Assembly: GCA_031288985.1 (NCBI GenBank)
Contig: JAITQH010000050.1
Location: 1-28,792, forward strand
DNA: 28,792 nt
Direction: 5' to 3'
Source: Candidatus Methanoplasma sp.
Lineage (GTDB): Archaea; Thermoplasmatota; Thermoplasmata; Methanomassiliicoccales; Methanomethylophilaceae
How positions within the stretch are numbered: the first letter of the stretch is position 1; every line of letters begins with the position of its first letter. The notes under the pieces were generated by a model. That model ran no database searches and was not told where the DNA came from. It was given only the letters and a program-made list of their open reading frames with translations. Positions 20,843-28,792 of the stretch are shown one piece after another. The translations under genes were made by a program, and so were the position numbers.

Positions 20843-22240
20843 ATGGCGGCGTTCATCGGCAGGAAAGAGGAGCTGCGGATCCTTGAGAACAGATACAGCA
20901 GTGAAAAATTCGAGTTCGCGGCGATATACGGAAGAAGAAGGGTAGGCAAGACCACCCTGATCGAAGAATTTGCGAAAGGCAGGAGGGCAATCCTGTTCCA
21001 AGCCCGGGAACGGTCGTACGGGGAAAATCTGGACAACCTGAAGGCCGGGACGGAAGACGCAATAGGCCGCGGTCCTCCCAATGAGAATATGGATTCTCTG
21101 CTGGAACGGATATTCAACGCGGGAAAGGACGACAGACTCGTTTTTGTGATTGATGAATACCCTTATCTTGCAGAATCTCACCCTTCCGTATCATCGATCC
21201 TGCAGGACGCAATCGATCGAAACCACCGCTCATCGAAAGTGTTCCTCATTTTATGCGGCTCGTCCATGAGTTTCATGGAGTCGCAGGTCCTCGGAGAGAA
21301 GAGCCCTCTCTACGGCCGTGCGACATCCGTGCTCAGGATAGAGCCGTTCAACTGCCGCGAGTCAGGGGATTTTGTCAAAGCCTACACAAGTGAAGATAAA
21401 CTCAGGACGTACGGAACGGTCGGCGGGACGCCCAGATTCCTGACCATGTTCGACGACTCCCTCCCGTTCGAGGTCAATCTGCAATCGTTGATGGGGAGGG
21501 ACTCTCCGATGCATTTCATTGTACGGGACATGATCAACGGAGAGTTCAGAAGCCCTGCGATGTACAATTCGCTGCTGTCGGCAATAGCGGCAGGCAACCG
21601 CAGGGTGAAAGACATCTCGTCTGCGGCGCGCATCGACGCGCGGACGGCGGCAGTGTACTTGGGAAACTTGGAGGCCGCAGGCATCATCGGAAAAGAATTC
21701 CCGGTGAATGCCGCCGGCAGGAAGCATGTATATTATACCATCAAGGACAACCTTGTCAGATTTTGGTTCGCATGTCTGAAGGATCGCCTTGAAATGATCG
21801 AGAGAGGAAGAGGCGACAAGGCTTTGGACGATGTGAAAGACTGTCTCCAAAGATATATGGGAGGGGTCTTTGAGGAGGTCTGCAGAGAGTATGCGCTCAC
21901 ACATCTTTTGGCGGACAGCGTCGGAAGATGGTGGGGATCCGATCCGGAGACCAAGATGCAGGTCGAGATGGACATTGTTGCGTCAAGGCGCGTCGGCGGG
22001 GAGTCGGTCGGTCTGTTCGGCGAATGCAAGTTCCGCAACGAACCGATGAATGCGGGCATGCTTGACGAACTGAAGCACAGGTCGGGCCTTGTGGGAGGGT
22101 TCGACCGCCGCAGATACATCCTGTTCTCGAAGTCGGGATTCACCAAGGATCTGACGGACAAAGCGAAAGCGGACGGGACGACGCTGCTGACGGTCGAAGA
22201 TCTGTTCTCCGATGCGCCCCATGCGGACATATGGAATTGA
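20843..22240 (+). CDS. Archaeal AAA-type ATPase with C-terminal DUF234
   Basis: A 465-residue ATPase of the archaeal STAND/AAA group. It starts FIGRKEELRILENRY and has Walker A YGRRRVGKTTLIEEF (29-43), Walker B LVFVIDEYPYL, the sensor strand FLILCGSSMSFM and YGTVGGTPRFL, all hallmarks. A winged-helix region follows (VKDISSAARIDARTAAVYLG), then the DUF234 end with EMDIVASRR and GLFGECKFRN, a D-xn-ExK arrangement like PD-(D/E)xK nucleases. Such genes are numerous and patchy in archaea, often with toxin-like or mobile distribution; no target is known. It is monocistronic with its own leaderless promoter. Its stop lies 39 nt from the convergent translin gene. Confidence 0.88.
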   Translation: MAAFIGRKEELRILENRYSSEKFEFAAIYGRRRVGKTTLIEEFAKGRRAILFQARERSYGENLDNLKAGTEDAIGRGPPNENMDSLLERIFNAGKDDRLVFVIDEYPYLAESHPSVSSILQDAIDRNHRSSKVFLILCGSSMSFMESQVLGEKSPLYGRATSVLRIEPFNCRESGDFVKAYTSEDKLRTYGTVGGTPRFLTMFDDSLPFEVNLQSLMGRDSPMHFIVRDMINGEFRSPAMYNSLLSAIAAGNRRVKDISSAARIDARTAAVYLGNLEAAGIIGKEFPVNAAGRKHVYYTIKDNLVRFWFACLKDRLEMIERGRGDKALDDVKDCLQRYMGGVFEEVCREYALTHLLADSVGRWWGSDPETKMQVEMDIVASRRVGGESVGLFGECKFRNEPMNAGMLDELKHRSGLVGGFDRRRYILFSKSGFTKDLTDKAKADGTTLLTVEDLFSDAPHADIWN

Positions 22241-22279
22241 CTCGGACCCATGCTCATCGGCGCGGGACGGCCAAGAGCG

Positions 22280-22858
22280 TCACGTTCTCGATCTGCTGAT
22301 GACAAGAGCGGAAGTGAGGTCGGAATGCGTCCTCTCCATTATCCCGCGGGCGATGTCCTGCTTCCGGCGTATAGGGAGTATGGAATCGGGCACGTCGAAC
22401 GTCATCAGCGCGTTGAACATCTTCTGCATGGTCTTGAACAGCTCAACCGCACCGTCGGTGTCGCCCGCTGAAAGGTTGTTCAGGAATATCCGTCTCAATT
22501 CGCCTATGCAGTCCGCAAACCCGAGCATCCACGCTCCCGCAGGCATTCCCAATTCCTCGAAGGACGGAACACTCTCTCCCTTGATCATCGAACACAGGAT
22601 CAGGGCTTCGGCGCACTCTGCCAAAGCATCCACCGCGCTGTATGCAAGAGAGGGTTCGGCATCGGTCATGGAGACGATCTTGGAGACTCCGTTCCGGATG
22701 GCGCAAAAGTCTCCCGCCTCGCCGACGTGCACCGAATGTATGGCGCGTTTCGTCTCGCGTATAACGGCGCGGGACTCGGCAACGACGTCGTTGCGCGCCC
22801 GCTCCACATCGGCCATGCGTTTCAAAGCCAGCTCAACAACCGCGGCGACATCGTCCAT
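22280..22858 (-). CDS. Translin-family protein
   Basis: A 192-residue helical protein. The C-terminal half is clear: WMLGFADCIGELRRIFLNNL, SAGD, then FDVPDSILPIRRKQDIARGI and MERTHSDLTSAL, the archaeal translin pattern. Eukaryal translin/Trax form C3PO, which degrades RNA, and an archaeal relative has been shown to be an RNase, so RNA processing is likely but not proven here. The ATG at 22858 (MDDVAAVVELAL) fits the family N terminus; the longer frame to 23071 is the shadow of truA. It begins 28 nt after truA and is probably in its operon. The family is uncommon enough that the neighbourhood is worth noting. Confidence 0.85.
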   Translation of the reverse strand: MDDVAAVVELALKRMADVERARNDVVAESRAVIRETKRAIHSVHVGEAGDFCAIRNGVSKIVSMTDAEPSLAYSAVDALAECAEALILCSMIKGESVPSFEELGMPAGAWMLGFADCIGELRRIFLNNLSAGDTDGAVELFKTMQKMFNALMTFDVPDSILPIRRKQDIARGIMERTHSDLTSALVISRSRT

Positions 22859-22886
22859 ATATGCATAACGCGGAAGCAGTATTTGG

Positions 22887-23660
22887 TCACAGCGACGCAA
22901 AGAACGATCTTCGGAGGCCGTCGCGGAACAGCTCCTCCCGCACGCGGTCGTCGAACAGCCCTTCGGGCTCGATGAAGTCCAAGCCGTCGTAGACGACGTC
23001 GCGCAATGTAAGCGCGTCGGCGCGGGCAAGGCCGAAGCCGATGCTCTCTCCCGACAGGGCGCGCTCCACATCCGACAGCTCCGCGTCGCCTCTGCCGACG
23101 GCGGCGATGGCGGCGCTCATGCGGCGCACCATGTTCCAAAGGTAGTATCCGGCCTCGAAGTCGATAACGATCAGGCCGTTCTCTTTCCAAACGTTCACAG
23201 AATTCATGGTAAGAACGGTCGATTTTCCATCCGCCTTGCAGAATCTGACGAAGTCATGCTCCCCCTCGAAAAGCGCGGCGCATCGGTTTGCCGCGTCGAC
23301 GTCGAAGCAGTCTTCCTGCAGGATCTGCCGGTACAGACGGCGGTCGGCATGCCGGGGATTGAAGTCTTCTCCCACCTCGGCGATGCTCCTGTAGAAGACA
23401 TCCCGGGAGACGGCGTTCAGAGCCTTCAGCAGGATCGTCGGATCTTCCAAAGGAGTGTTGAACACGGCCACGTTGCCAAGCGCGTTCACTCCGCGATCGG
23501 TCCTGCTGGCCAGGCGAAGATCCAACTCGTCCTCGGAGATGCGGCAGATCCTCATGAGCGCCGAAAGCGCCTCGCCTTCCACCGTGCGCGCCCCGGGCTG
23601 CATCTGGGATCCGTAGAACCCCTCTCCAAGGTATGCGATCTTGACTGCAACGCGAATCAT
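22887..23660 (-). CDS. truA: tRNA pseudouridine(38-40) synthase TruA
   Basis: A 257-residue TruA-type synthase acting on positions 38-40 of tRNA anticodon arms. Visible: VKIAYLGEGFYGSQMQPGARTVEG (6-29), the catalytic Asp in RLASRTDRGVNALGNVAVF, GEDFNPRHADRRLYRQIL, and FEAGYYLWNMVRRMSAAIAAVGRGD near the C terminus. The ATG at 23660 (MIRVAVKIAY) overlaps the purD stop by 4 nt (ATGA), giving tight coupling. Frame upstream of it is inside purD. Downstream is the translin gene. Confidence 0.93.
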   Translation of the reverse strand: MIRVAVKIAYLGEGFYGSQMQPGARTVEGEALSALMRICRISEDELDLRLASRTDRGVNALGNVAVFNTPLEDPTILLKALNAVSRDVFYRSIAEVGEDFNPRHADRRLYRQILQEDCFDVDAANRCAALFEGEHDFVRFCKADGKSTVLTMNSVNVWKENGLIVIDFEAGYYLWNMVRRMSAAIAAVGRGDAELSDVERALSGESIGFGLARADALTLRDVVYDGLDFIEPEGLFDDRVREELFRDGLRRSFFASL

Positions 23661-24976
23661 GGACGCAGACGTCTGACGTTGTCTACGCGGCGCTGTATCA
23701 AAGAGGCCTTCCCTATGTCGTGGCGCACGCATATGTGGGTGCCTGTGATGAACCGGAGTCCGTCTTCGCAGTTTTGCTCGGCGTCTTTAAGATATGCCGC
23801 CACTCCTACGACGGCGATGGACCTCGACGTCCCTGTGAGCACCCTCCCATCCACCACGTTGACGTTGGCATAGTACAACTCTGCGCCGGAAGCGCGGATC
23901 TTGGCCTCGTCGATGCATATCTCATGCCCGGACTGGGGGTCGGTCCCGTATCCCGCCGGCACCACGTACTTGCACACTGTGGCCATGCTCTTGAATTTGA
24001 CGTCGTCCTTCAGCTTGCCTGCGTTCATGTCCCGGATGATGTCCGCGAAACTCGTCTCCAATATGGAAAGGACGTTCATGGCCTCCGGGTCGCCGAACCT
24101 GGCGTTGATCTCAATGACCTTGGGGCCGTCCGCAGTGAGCATGAACTGTCCGTACATCGGCCCCACATAGGGGCATCCCTCCGCACTCATGGCGTCAACG
24201 ATCTTCTGAAGTATGCAGACTGCGTTCTCTCTGTCGGCCGATGTGATGAAAGGCAGCAGATGGTCGGCGTCGGAATAAGACCCCATACCGCCGGTGTTCG
24301 GCCCCACGTCGCCTTCATACGCTCTTTTGTGATCCTGGACCAGCGGCATCGGCACGATCTTCTTCCCGTCCACGAACACCATCTGGGTGAACTCCTCTCC
24401 GACGAGCTTCTCTTCGAATATGACCTGTCCGCCGCCTATGTTGTCTGCGAATATGTCTCTAACGTAATCAATGGAAGCGTTCAGACCGTGAAGGTGCTCC
24501 CCTTGGACCTTGACTCCCTTTCCGCCGGTAAGCCCGACGGGTTTGATGACGACCTCGGTCGTCAGTCCTTCAAGGTATGCTTCGGCGTCTGCGGCGTTGT
24601 CGAACGCCGCGAACCCTATGTTGCCTGCGATGTCGTATTTCTTCAGGAGTTCGCGCATGAACGTTTTGGAGGTCTCGATCCTTGCCGCCGCCTTTGTGGG
24701 AGCGGCGCATTTGACTCCTATATTGTCCAAAGCGTCCACGATGCCCGCTTCAAGAGCGGACTCGGGGCCAACGAACGCATACTCCAGCCCATGCTCGATG
24801 GCGAACTCGCATATGCCGTCTATGTCTGTGTCGTCGAGAAGCTTGTACGACTTTGCTCTGGCCATTATTCCGGGATTGGCATTCTTCATGGTGGAATAGA
24901 TCTCGGCGCCCGAGCGGTGCAGCGCTTCGACGGCCGCATGCTCTCTTCCGCTTCCGCCTATAGTTAATATTTTCAT
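23657..24976 (-). CDS. purD: Phosphoribosylamine-glycine ligase (GAR synthetase)
   Basis: A 439-residue ATP-grasp enzyme making glycinamide ribonucleotide from phosphoribosylamine, glycine and ATP in de novo purine synthesis. N terminus ILTIGGSGREHA (3-14); AAPTKAAARIETSKTFMREL; ATP-grasp strand VIKPVGLTGGKGV; VGPNTGGMGSYS; and the metal site EINARFGDPEAMNVL. Length is near the usual 430. GAGGTATTGAT stands right before the ATG at 24976, consistent with internal translation in an operon begun by hypB 9 nt upstream. Its last 4 nt overlap truA. Confidence 0.95.
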   Translation of the reverse strand: MKILTIGGSGREHAAVEALHRSGAEIYSTMKNANPGIMARAKSYKLLDDTDIDGICEFAIEHGLEYAFVGPESALEAGIVDALDNIGVKCAAPTKAAARIETSKTFMRELLKKYDIAGNIGFAAFDNAADAEAYLEGLTTEVVIKPVGLTGGKGVKVQGEHLHGLNASIDYVRDIFADNIGGGQVIFEEKLVGEEFTQMVFVDGKKIVPMPLVQDHKRAYEGDVGPNTGGMGSYSDADHLLPFITSADRENAVCILQKIVDAMSAEGCPYVGPMYGQFMLTADGPKVIEINARFGDPEAMNVLSILETSFADIIRDMNAGKLKDDVKFKSMATVCKYVVPAGYGTDPQSGHEICIDEAKIRASGAELYYANVNVVDGRVLTGTSRSIAVVGVAAYLKDAEQNCEDGLRFITGTHICVRHDIGKASLIQRRVDNVRRLRP

Positions 24977-24985
24977 ATCAATACC

Positions 24986-25636
24986 TCAGAGATCCAGCGC
25001 AGAGAGGATCCCACCCAATCCCTGCTCCGTCTTCACGCTGCATCTGTATATCTCCTTCAGTCCGCCGGTCAGTCTTCTGTAGTCGCCGGCGATCACATCG
25101 GGATCGACATCCACGGCATCCGCGATATCGACCTTGTTCAACACGGCAACGTCCGAATGAATAAAAATATCATGGTGCTTTCTGACCATGTCATCCCCCT
25201 CCGTGGTGGAGACCACCACGACGCGGTAGTCCGCGCCCAGAGGGAAGTCGGCGGGGCACACAAGATTCCCGACGTTCTCAATAAATATCACGTCATAAGA
25301 ATCGAGATCTATCTGTTCAAGCACTTTTCTTACCATGTTCGCGTCCAGATGGCACTCGCGCCCCGTGTTGCAGTTCACTGCGTCAAGGCCAGATTCGCGC
25401 ATACGCCTGTAATCATCCTCTCCGGTGACGTCCCCTGCGACGGCGCAGGACCTCACGCCCTTGGCGCGAAGTCTTTCTGCCAGCTTTATTATGAGGGCGG
25501 TCTTCCCGGAACCTATCGACCCCATGAGTTCGACACATTTGATGCCGTGATTCTTGAGGAGGCGATAGTTGGAATGGGCAATCTTGCTGTTCTCCCTGAG
25601 AACATCATGTTCCATTCCCATCTGGACTATATGCAT
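24986..25636 (-). CDS. hypB: Hydrogenase nickel-insertion GTPase HypB
   Basis: A 216-residue SIMIBI-class GTPase that delivers nickel to [NiFe]-hydrogenases with HypA. P-loop GSIGSGKT (39-46), AGDVTGEDDYRRM (67-79), metal ligands C95-H96 (NTGRECHLD) and C127 (GNLVCP), and the guanine-specificity motif NKVD (167-170). The N terminus has no His-rich nickel-storage stretch, the usual archaeal form. First gene of the - strand unit hypB-purD-truA-translin, with a TATA box at 25656-25664 and a leaderless start. hypA is not in the window. Presence implies a [NiFe]-hydrogenase elsewhere. Confidence 0.95.
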   Translation of the reverse strand: MHIVQMGMEHDVLRENSKIAHSNYRLLKNHGIKCVELMGSIGSGKTALIIKLAERLRAKGVRSCAVAGDVTGEDDYRRMRESGLDAVNCNTGRECHLDANMVRKVLEQIDLDSYDVIFIENVGNLVCPADFPLGADYRVVVVSTTEGDDMVRKHHDIFIHSDVAVLNKVDIADAVDVDPDVIAGDYRRLTGGLKEIYRCSVKTEQGLGGILSALDL

Positions 25637-25655
25637 ATCATGCGGATAGCTTACA

Positions 25656-25664
25656 GAATATAAA
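25656..25664 (-). promoter_or_regulatory. TATA box of the hypB operon
   Basis: TTTATATTC on the - strand, centred 24 nt before the ATG at 25636. The 71-bp region 25637-25707 also carries the divergent gatD promoter. Confidence 0.6.
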
Positions 25665-25671
25665 CACTATC

Positions 25672-25679
25672 CTTATACG
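25672..25679 (+). promoter_or_regulatory. TATA-like box of gatDE
   Basis: CTTATACG, centred about 32 nt before the gatD ATG at 25708. It lies only 8 bp from the hypB TATA box, so the two divergent promoters probably cannot be bound at the same time without interference. Confidence 0.4.
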
Positions 25680-25707
25680 TCCCCTGTCATTATCACCGTA
25701 CGAGCAC

Positions 25708-27006
25708 ATGAGCTATTCAGAATTCCTATCCAAGGCGCTTGACGCCGCAGGGGCCCGCGAAGGCGCCCGCATCGAAGCGTCGTCCGGCGGAAAGACATAC
25801 AGCGGCATACTGATGCCTCATCACGAGTTCAGCTCCCCCGACATCCTGATAATCAAGATCGGAAGCGGATACAACATCGGCGTGCGGATGCGGCCAGGGC
25901 TGGAGGTCAGAGTGCTCGACGGACAGCATGAGGCGCAGAAGAAAGAAGACGCCGCGCCGCGCATCGACGGCCTCCCCAACATATCCCTCATAGGGACGGG
26001 CGGGACGATCGCGTCATACGTGGACTATCGGACCGGAGCTGTCCGCCCTGCGCTGTCCGCGTCCGAGCTGACCAACGCCGTCCCGGAGATAAGGGACATA
26101 GCTAATGTGTCCGCGAGGGCGCTCTTCTCGATATTCTCGGAGAACATGGGCGTGGAGCATTGGCAGAAACTCGCCGAGGCTGTCGCCGAGGAGATGAACA
26201 ACGGCGCCGCCGCGGTCATAATACCCCACGGCACCGACACGATGGGTTACACCGCCGCCGCGCTCTCGTTCATGTTGGAAGGCCTTTCGGGTCCGGTGGT
26301 CCTCGTGGGGGCGCAGAGGTCTTCGGACCGTCCGTCCTCCGATGCGTCGTCGAACCTCTTGGCCGCAGTCAGATTCTGCACCGCCGGAGGCAATGCGGGA
26401 GTGTTCGCCGTGATGCACGATTCTCCCGGAGACGACTCATTCGCGGTGCACACGGGAACAAGGGTCAGGAAGATGCACACCTCCAGACGCGACGCGTTCC
26501 GCAGCATCAACGCACCTCCCGTCGCCCGCATAGGCGCGGACGGCAGGATAGAACAGCCGCAGATCCCGGAGGCGCCGCCCGCAGGGAAGGTCGTCGTAAG
26601 GAGCGCGATGGAGAAGAACGCGGTCCTGCTTCAGTACTATCCGGGCATGTCTCCCGATCTGTTCGAAGACATAATCATGAAAAGCAAGGGGATCGTCATT
26701 TCGGGATCGGGCCTGGGGCACGTGAACGAGAACATGGTGCCTCTCATAAAGAAGGCATGCGGCAACGGCTCCGTCGTGGTGATAACCTCGCAGTGCCTGA
26801 ACGGATCCACGAACCTGAATGTGTACAACACCGGAAGAGATATGCTGTCCGCAGGCGCGATATCCGTCGGAGACATGCTTCCGGAGACCGCATATGTCAA
26901 ACTGATGTGGGCGCTGGCCAACACTGCGGACGCCGAAGAGGCAAAGAAGCTCATGAAGACGCCTCTCCGCTCGGAGACGGGAGACAGGAGGACTGTGGAT
27001 GTCTGA
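25708..27006 (+). CDS. gatD: Glutamyl-tRNA(Gln) amidotransferase subunit D
   Basis: A 432-residue archaeal GatD. It is the asparaginase-type subunit that releases ammonia from an amide donor for conversion of Glu-tRNA(Gln) to Gln-tRNA(Gln). After an N-terminal barrel of about 75 residues come LIGTGGTIAS (94-103) with the first catalytic Thr, and PHGTDTMGYTAAALS (173-187) with the second Thr-Asp pair; GAQRSSDRPSSDA and VVVITSQCLNG follow as in the asparaginase fold. Length matches the family. The stop overlaps gatE by 8 nt, ensuring coupled synthesis. The pair is restricted to archaea. Confidence 0.96.
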   Translation: MSYSEFLSKALDAAGAREGARIEASSGGKTYSGILMPHHEFSSPDILIIKIGSGYNIGVRMRPGLEVRVLDGQHEAQKKEDAAPRIDGLPNISLIGTGGTIASYVDYRTGAVRPALSASELTNAVPEIRDIANVSARALFSIFSENMGVEHWQKLAEAVAEEMNNGAAAVIIPHGTDTMGYTAAALSFMLEGLSGPVVLVGAQRSSDRPSSDASSNLLAAVRFCTAGGNAGVFAVMHDSPGDDSFAVHTGTRVRKMHTSRRDAFRSINAPPVARIGADGRIEQPQIPEAPPAGKVVVRSAMEKNAVLLQYYPGMSPDLFEDIIMKSKGIVISGSGLGHVNENMVPLIKKACGNGSVVVITSQCLNGSTNLNVYNTGRDMLSAGAISVGDMLPETAYVKLMWALANTADAEEAKKLMKTPLRSETGDRRTVDV

Positions 27007-28792
27007 CGAGATGAAATGCGGCATCGAGATCCATCAGCAGCTGGAAACAGGAAAACTGTTCTGCTCCTGCGGCAGCGCGCTGTGCGAGACGGGAAAGGGC
27101 GCGTACTTCAGGAAGCTCAGGCCGACCACGGGCGAGACCGGGGAGATAGACCGGGCGGCGCTGGTGCAGTTCAAGAGAGGCATGGGGTTCAGATACCAAT
27201 GCTGCGACGGAGTGTCATGCCTTGTGGAGCTTGACGAAGAGCCTCCTCACCCGGTCAACGAGTCCGCATTGGAGACGGCTCTCACGTACGCGTGCATGCT
27301 GAACGCCGACATTATTGATGAGATACAGTTCATGAGAAAGATCGTGGTGGACGGTTCGAACACGTCCGGATTCCAAAGGACGTCCCTGATATCCACCGGA
27401 GGGTCGGTCGAGGTCAACGGCAAGAACATCGGAATACTGTCGATATGCCTGGAAGAGGACGCGGCACGCAAGATGGAGACGAAAGGGGACGAGGTCACAT
27501 ACAGGCTCGATCGTCTCGGAATACCGCTGATAGAGGTGGCCACCGCGCCGGACATGACCACTCCCGAGGAGGTCATGGAGGTGGCGCTCAGACTCGGCAC
27601 CCTTCTGAGGGCCACGAAGAAGGTGAAGCGCGGGATAGGAACGATCAGAGAGGACATAAACATATCAATTCCCGGAGGCGCACGCATAGAGATAAAGGGA
27701 GTTCAGGAGCTGAGAATGCTCCCCGATTTCGTGCGCAATGAGATAAACAGACAGAAGATGCTCCTGCGCATCAGGGGCATCCTCGCGGAGAGGGGGGTGC
27801 GGGAAACCCCATTCGAGCCTGTTGACGTCACGGAGGTCTTCAGGGACTGCCCCTCGAAGGTGATAAAAGGGGCGCTCGACGATAAAGGCAAAGTGATGGC
27901 GATACGCCTGAAGGGATTCTCGGGGGTCATGAACGGCGACGGCGGCACACTGAGGCTCGGATCGGAGATGGCGCAGTATGCCAGGACGAAAGGCGTCAAG
28001 GGCATATTCCACTCCGATGAACTTCCGAACTATGGCATAGAGCAGGGATACGTCGACTCCCTGAGGGATGCGCTGCTCCTTCCCCCCGGCGAAGCATTCG
28101 TCATATGCGCGGCGGCGGAGAAGAGGGCGACGGAAGCGCTCAGAGCGGCGGCGGAAAGGGCCAACGAGGCTTTGAAGGGCGTTCCGGAAGAGACGAGGGA
28201 TCCGCAGCCCGACGGCACCACAAAATATTCGAGGCCTCTGCCGGGAGCCGCAAGGATGTATCCCGAGACCGACGTCCCGCCCGAGACCATAACGGAAGAG
28301 AGGCTGGAAAGGATACGTTCCGACCTGCCGGAGTTCCCGGAGCAGACGGAGGCGCGTCTTGTCGGGAAGTACGGCATAAACGGGCAGCAGGCAAGGCAGC
28401 TGGTGAGACAGAGCCGCGACGAACTGTTCTCCGGGATATCCGACGCATACGGGATGGCGGCCGTCGCCGCCACGACGTTCACGAGCACGTACGCCGAACT
28501 GGAGCGCGACGGGTTGGATCCGGACGGCGTGAGCGGTGCGGCGGTAATGGAGATGTTCTCCCTGCTGAAACAGGAACGGTTCTCGAAAGAGGCCGTGCCC
28601 GCGCTGCTCAGAGAGATGGCGTCAGGCGCCGGCGTCGAGGCCGCGATAAAGAAGCTCGGCCTCGAGTCTGTGGGTTCCGACGAGGCGGCGGGAATAATAG
28701 CCAAGATCGTGAAGGACAGGGAAGAGTTCGTCCGCGGCAAGGGCATGGACGCGGTCGGGCCGCTGATGGGCCCCGTGATGGGCGCGCTCAGA
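26999..28792 (+). CDS. gatE: Glutamyl-tRNA(Gln) amidotransferase subunit E (3' end cut)
   Basis: 598 codons are present and the frame runs off the right edge; a normal GatE is a little over 600 residues, so only the last few tens are missing. It is the GatB-type kinase/transamidase subunit that activates the Glu of mischarged tRNA(Gln) with ATP. Visible: KCGIEIHQQLETGKLFCSC near the N terminus, HPVNESALETAL, RLGIPLIEVATAPDM, GIGTIREDINISIPGG and IEIKGVQEL, an AspRS-like insert in the middle, and a C-terminal tail domain with LPEFPEQTEARLVGKYG. The ATG overlaps the end of gatD by 8 nt. Confidence 0.95.
   Translation, partial: MSDEMKCGIEIHQQLETGKLFCSCGSALCETGKGAYFRKLRPTTGETGEIDRAALVQFKRGMGFRYQCCDGVSCLVELDEEPPHPVNESALETALTYACMLNADIIDEIQFMRKIVVDGSNTSGFQRTSLISTGGSVEVNGKNIGILSICLEEDAARKMETKGDEVTYRLDRLGIPLIEVATAPDMTTPEEVMEVALRLGTLLRATKKVKRGIGTIREDINISIPGGARIEIKGVQELRMLPDFVRNEINRQKMLLRIRGILAERGVRETPFEPVDVTEVFRDCPSKVIKGALDDKGKVMAIRLKGFSGVMNGDGGTLRLGSEMAQYARTKGVKGIFHSDELPNYGIEQGYVDSLRDALLLPPGEAFVICAAAEKRATEALRAAAERANEALKGVPEETRDPQPDGTTKYSRPLPGAARMYPETDVPPETITEERLERIRSDLPEFPEQTEARLVGKYGINGQQARQLVRQSRDELFSGISDAYGMAAVAATTFTSTYAELERDGLDPDGVSGAAVMEMFSLLKQERFSKEAVPALLREMASGAGVEAAIKKLGLESVGSDEAAGIIAKIVKDREEFVRGKGMDAVGPLMGPVMGALR

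Noticed and set aside
20843..22240. Insertion element or phage gene
   Set aside because: The DUF234 ATPase has a patchy distribution, but no flanking target duplication, terminal repeat or integrase is visible, so I list it only as an accessory gene.
22859..23071. N-terminal extension of the translin-like protein
   Set aside because: The extra 71 residues lie inside truA in another frame, are Ser/Arg/Cys-rich and do not match the family; the ATG at 22858 gives a normal N terminus.
23720..24967. 415-residue frame on the + strand
   Set aside because: It is the antisense shadow of purD, which has all ATP-grasp motifs.

Overview
The window is archaeal chromosome. Informational genes are of archaeal/eukaryal type: replication factor C large subunit, aIF-1A, Rio1 kinase, Dim2-like KH protein, Pus10, ribosomal protein L21e, RNA polymerase subunit F, TYW1, and the archaeal amidotransferase GatDE. 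Many genes have a TATA-like box 24-28 nt before the ATG, the spacing expected of leaderless archaeal transcripts. The gene set, HypB, signal-peptide surface proteins, GC-rich coding and the complete absence of TAG among the stop codons I read all fit a Thermoplasmatota methanogen, most probably Methanomassiliicoccales (a pyrrolysine-using order). That placement is inference; no methanogenesis or pyl gene lies in the window.

Layout. 1-4470 is a loose, accessory-looking stretch: the 5' end of a surface protein (-), a TPR protein (-), a pyridoxal kinase-like enzyme (+), a small secreted protein (+), a four-helix membrane protein (+) with a good terminator, then about 600 bp with no convincing gene. 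4471-8218 is a + strand run: an orphan ABC ATPase, a zinc-ribbon membrane protein, RFC large subunit and the wyosine enzyme TYW1. 8175-8862 (-) is a flavodoxin/DUF1294 pair. 9032-11195 (+) is a two-gene unit of an HPr-kinase-like P-loop protein and an unknown membrane protein with a proline-rich head. 11186-15720 is all on the - strand: nitroreductase and SfsA (coupled), tRNA-Ser(UGA), an SBF-type transporter, and an XPD/DinG helicase with an extra N-terminal zinc ribbon.

15848-20782 (+) is a dense translation and ribosome-biogenesis block: aIF-1A, Rio1, Dim2-like KH protein, Pus10, L21e, RpoF, a DUF655 protein and KsgA/Dim1, mostly overlapping or separated by a few bases. Rio1, Dim2 and Dim1 all act on the 3' end region of the small ribosomal subunit, so the order makes functional sense. 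A stand-alone DUF234-type ATPase follows (20843-22240), with three palindrome-like repeats immediately before its TATA box. On the - strand come HypB, PurD, TruA and a translin-family protein, reading right to left. GatD and GatE, the two subunits that make Gln-tRNA(Gln), run to the right edge; GatE is cut by the window end.

The most interesting items are the HPr-kinase-like gene and its unknown membrane partner, the operator-like repeats before the DUF234 ATPase, a perfect dyad flanking the TATA box of the TPR gene, the TAG-free stop codon set, and the unassigned 600-bp gap. I found no CRISPR array, complete insertion sequence, prophage or rRNA.
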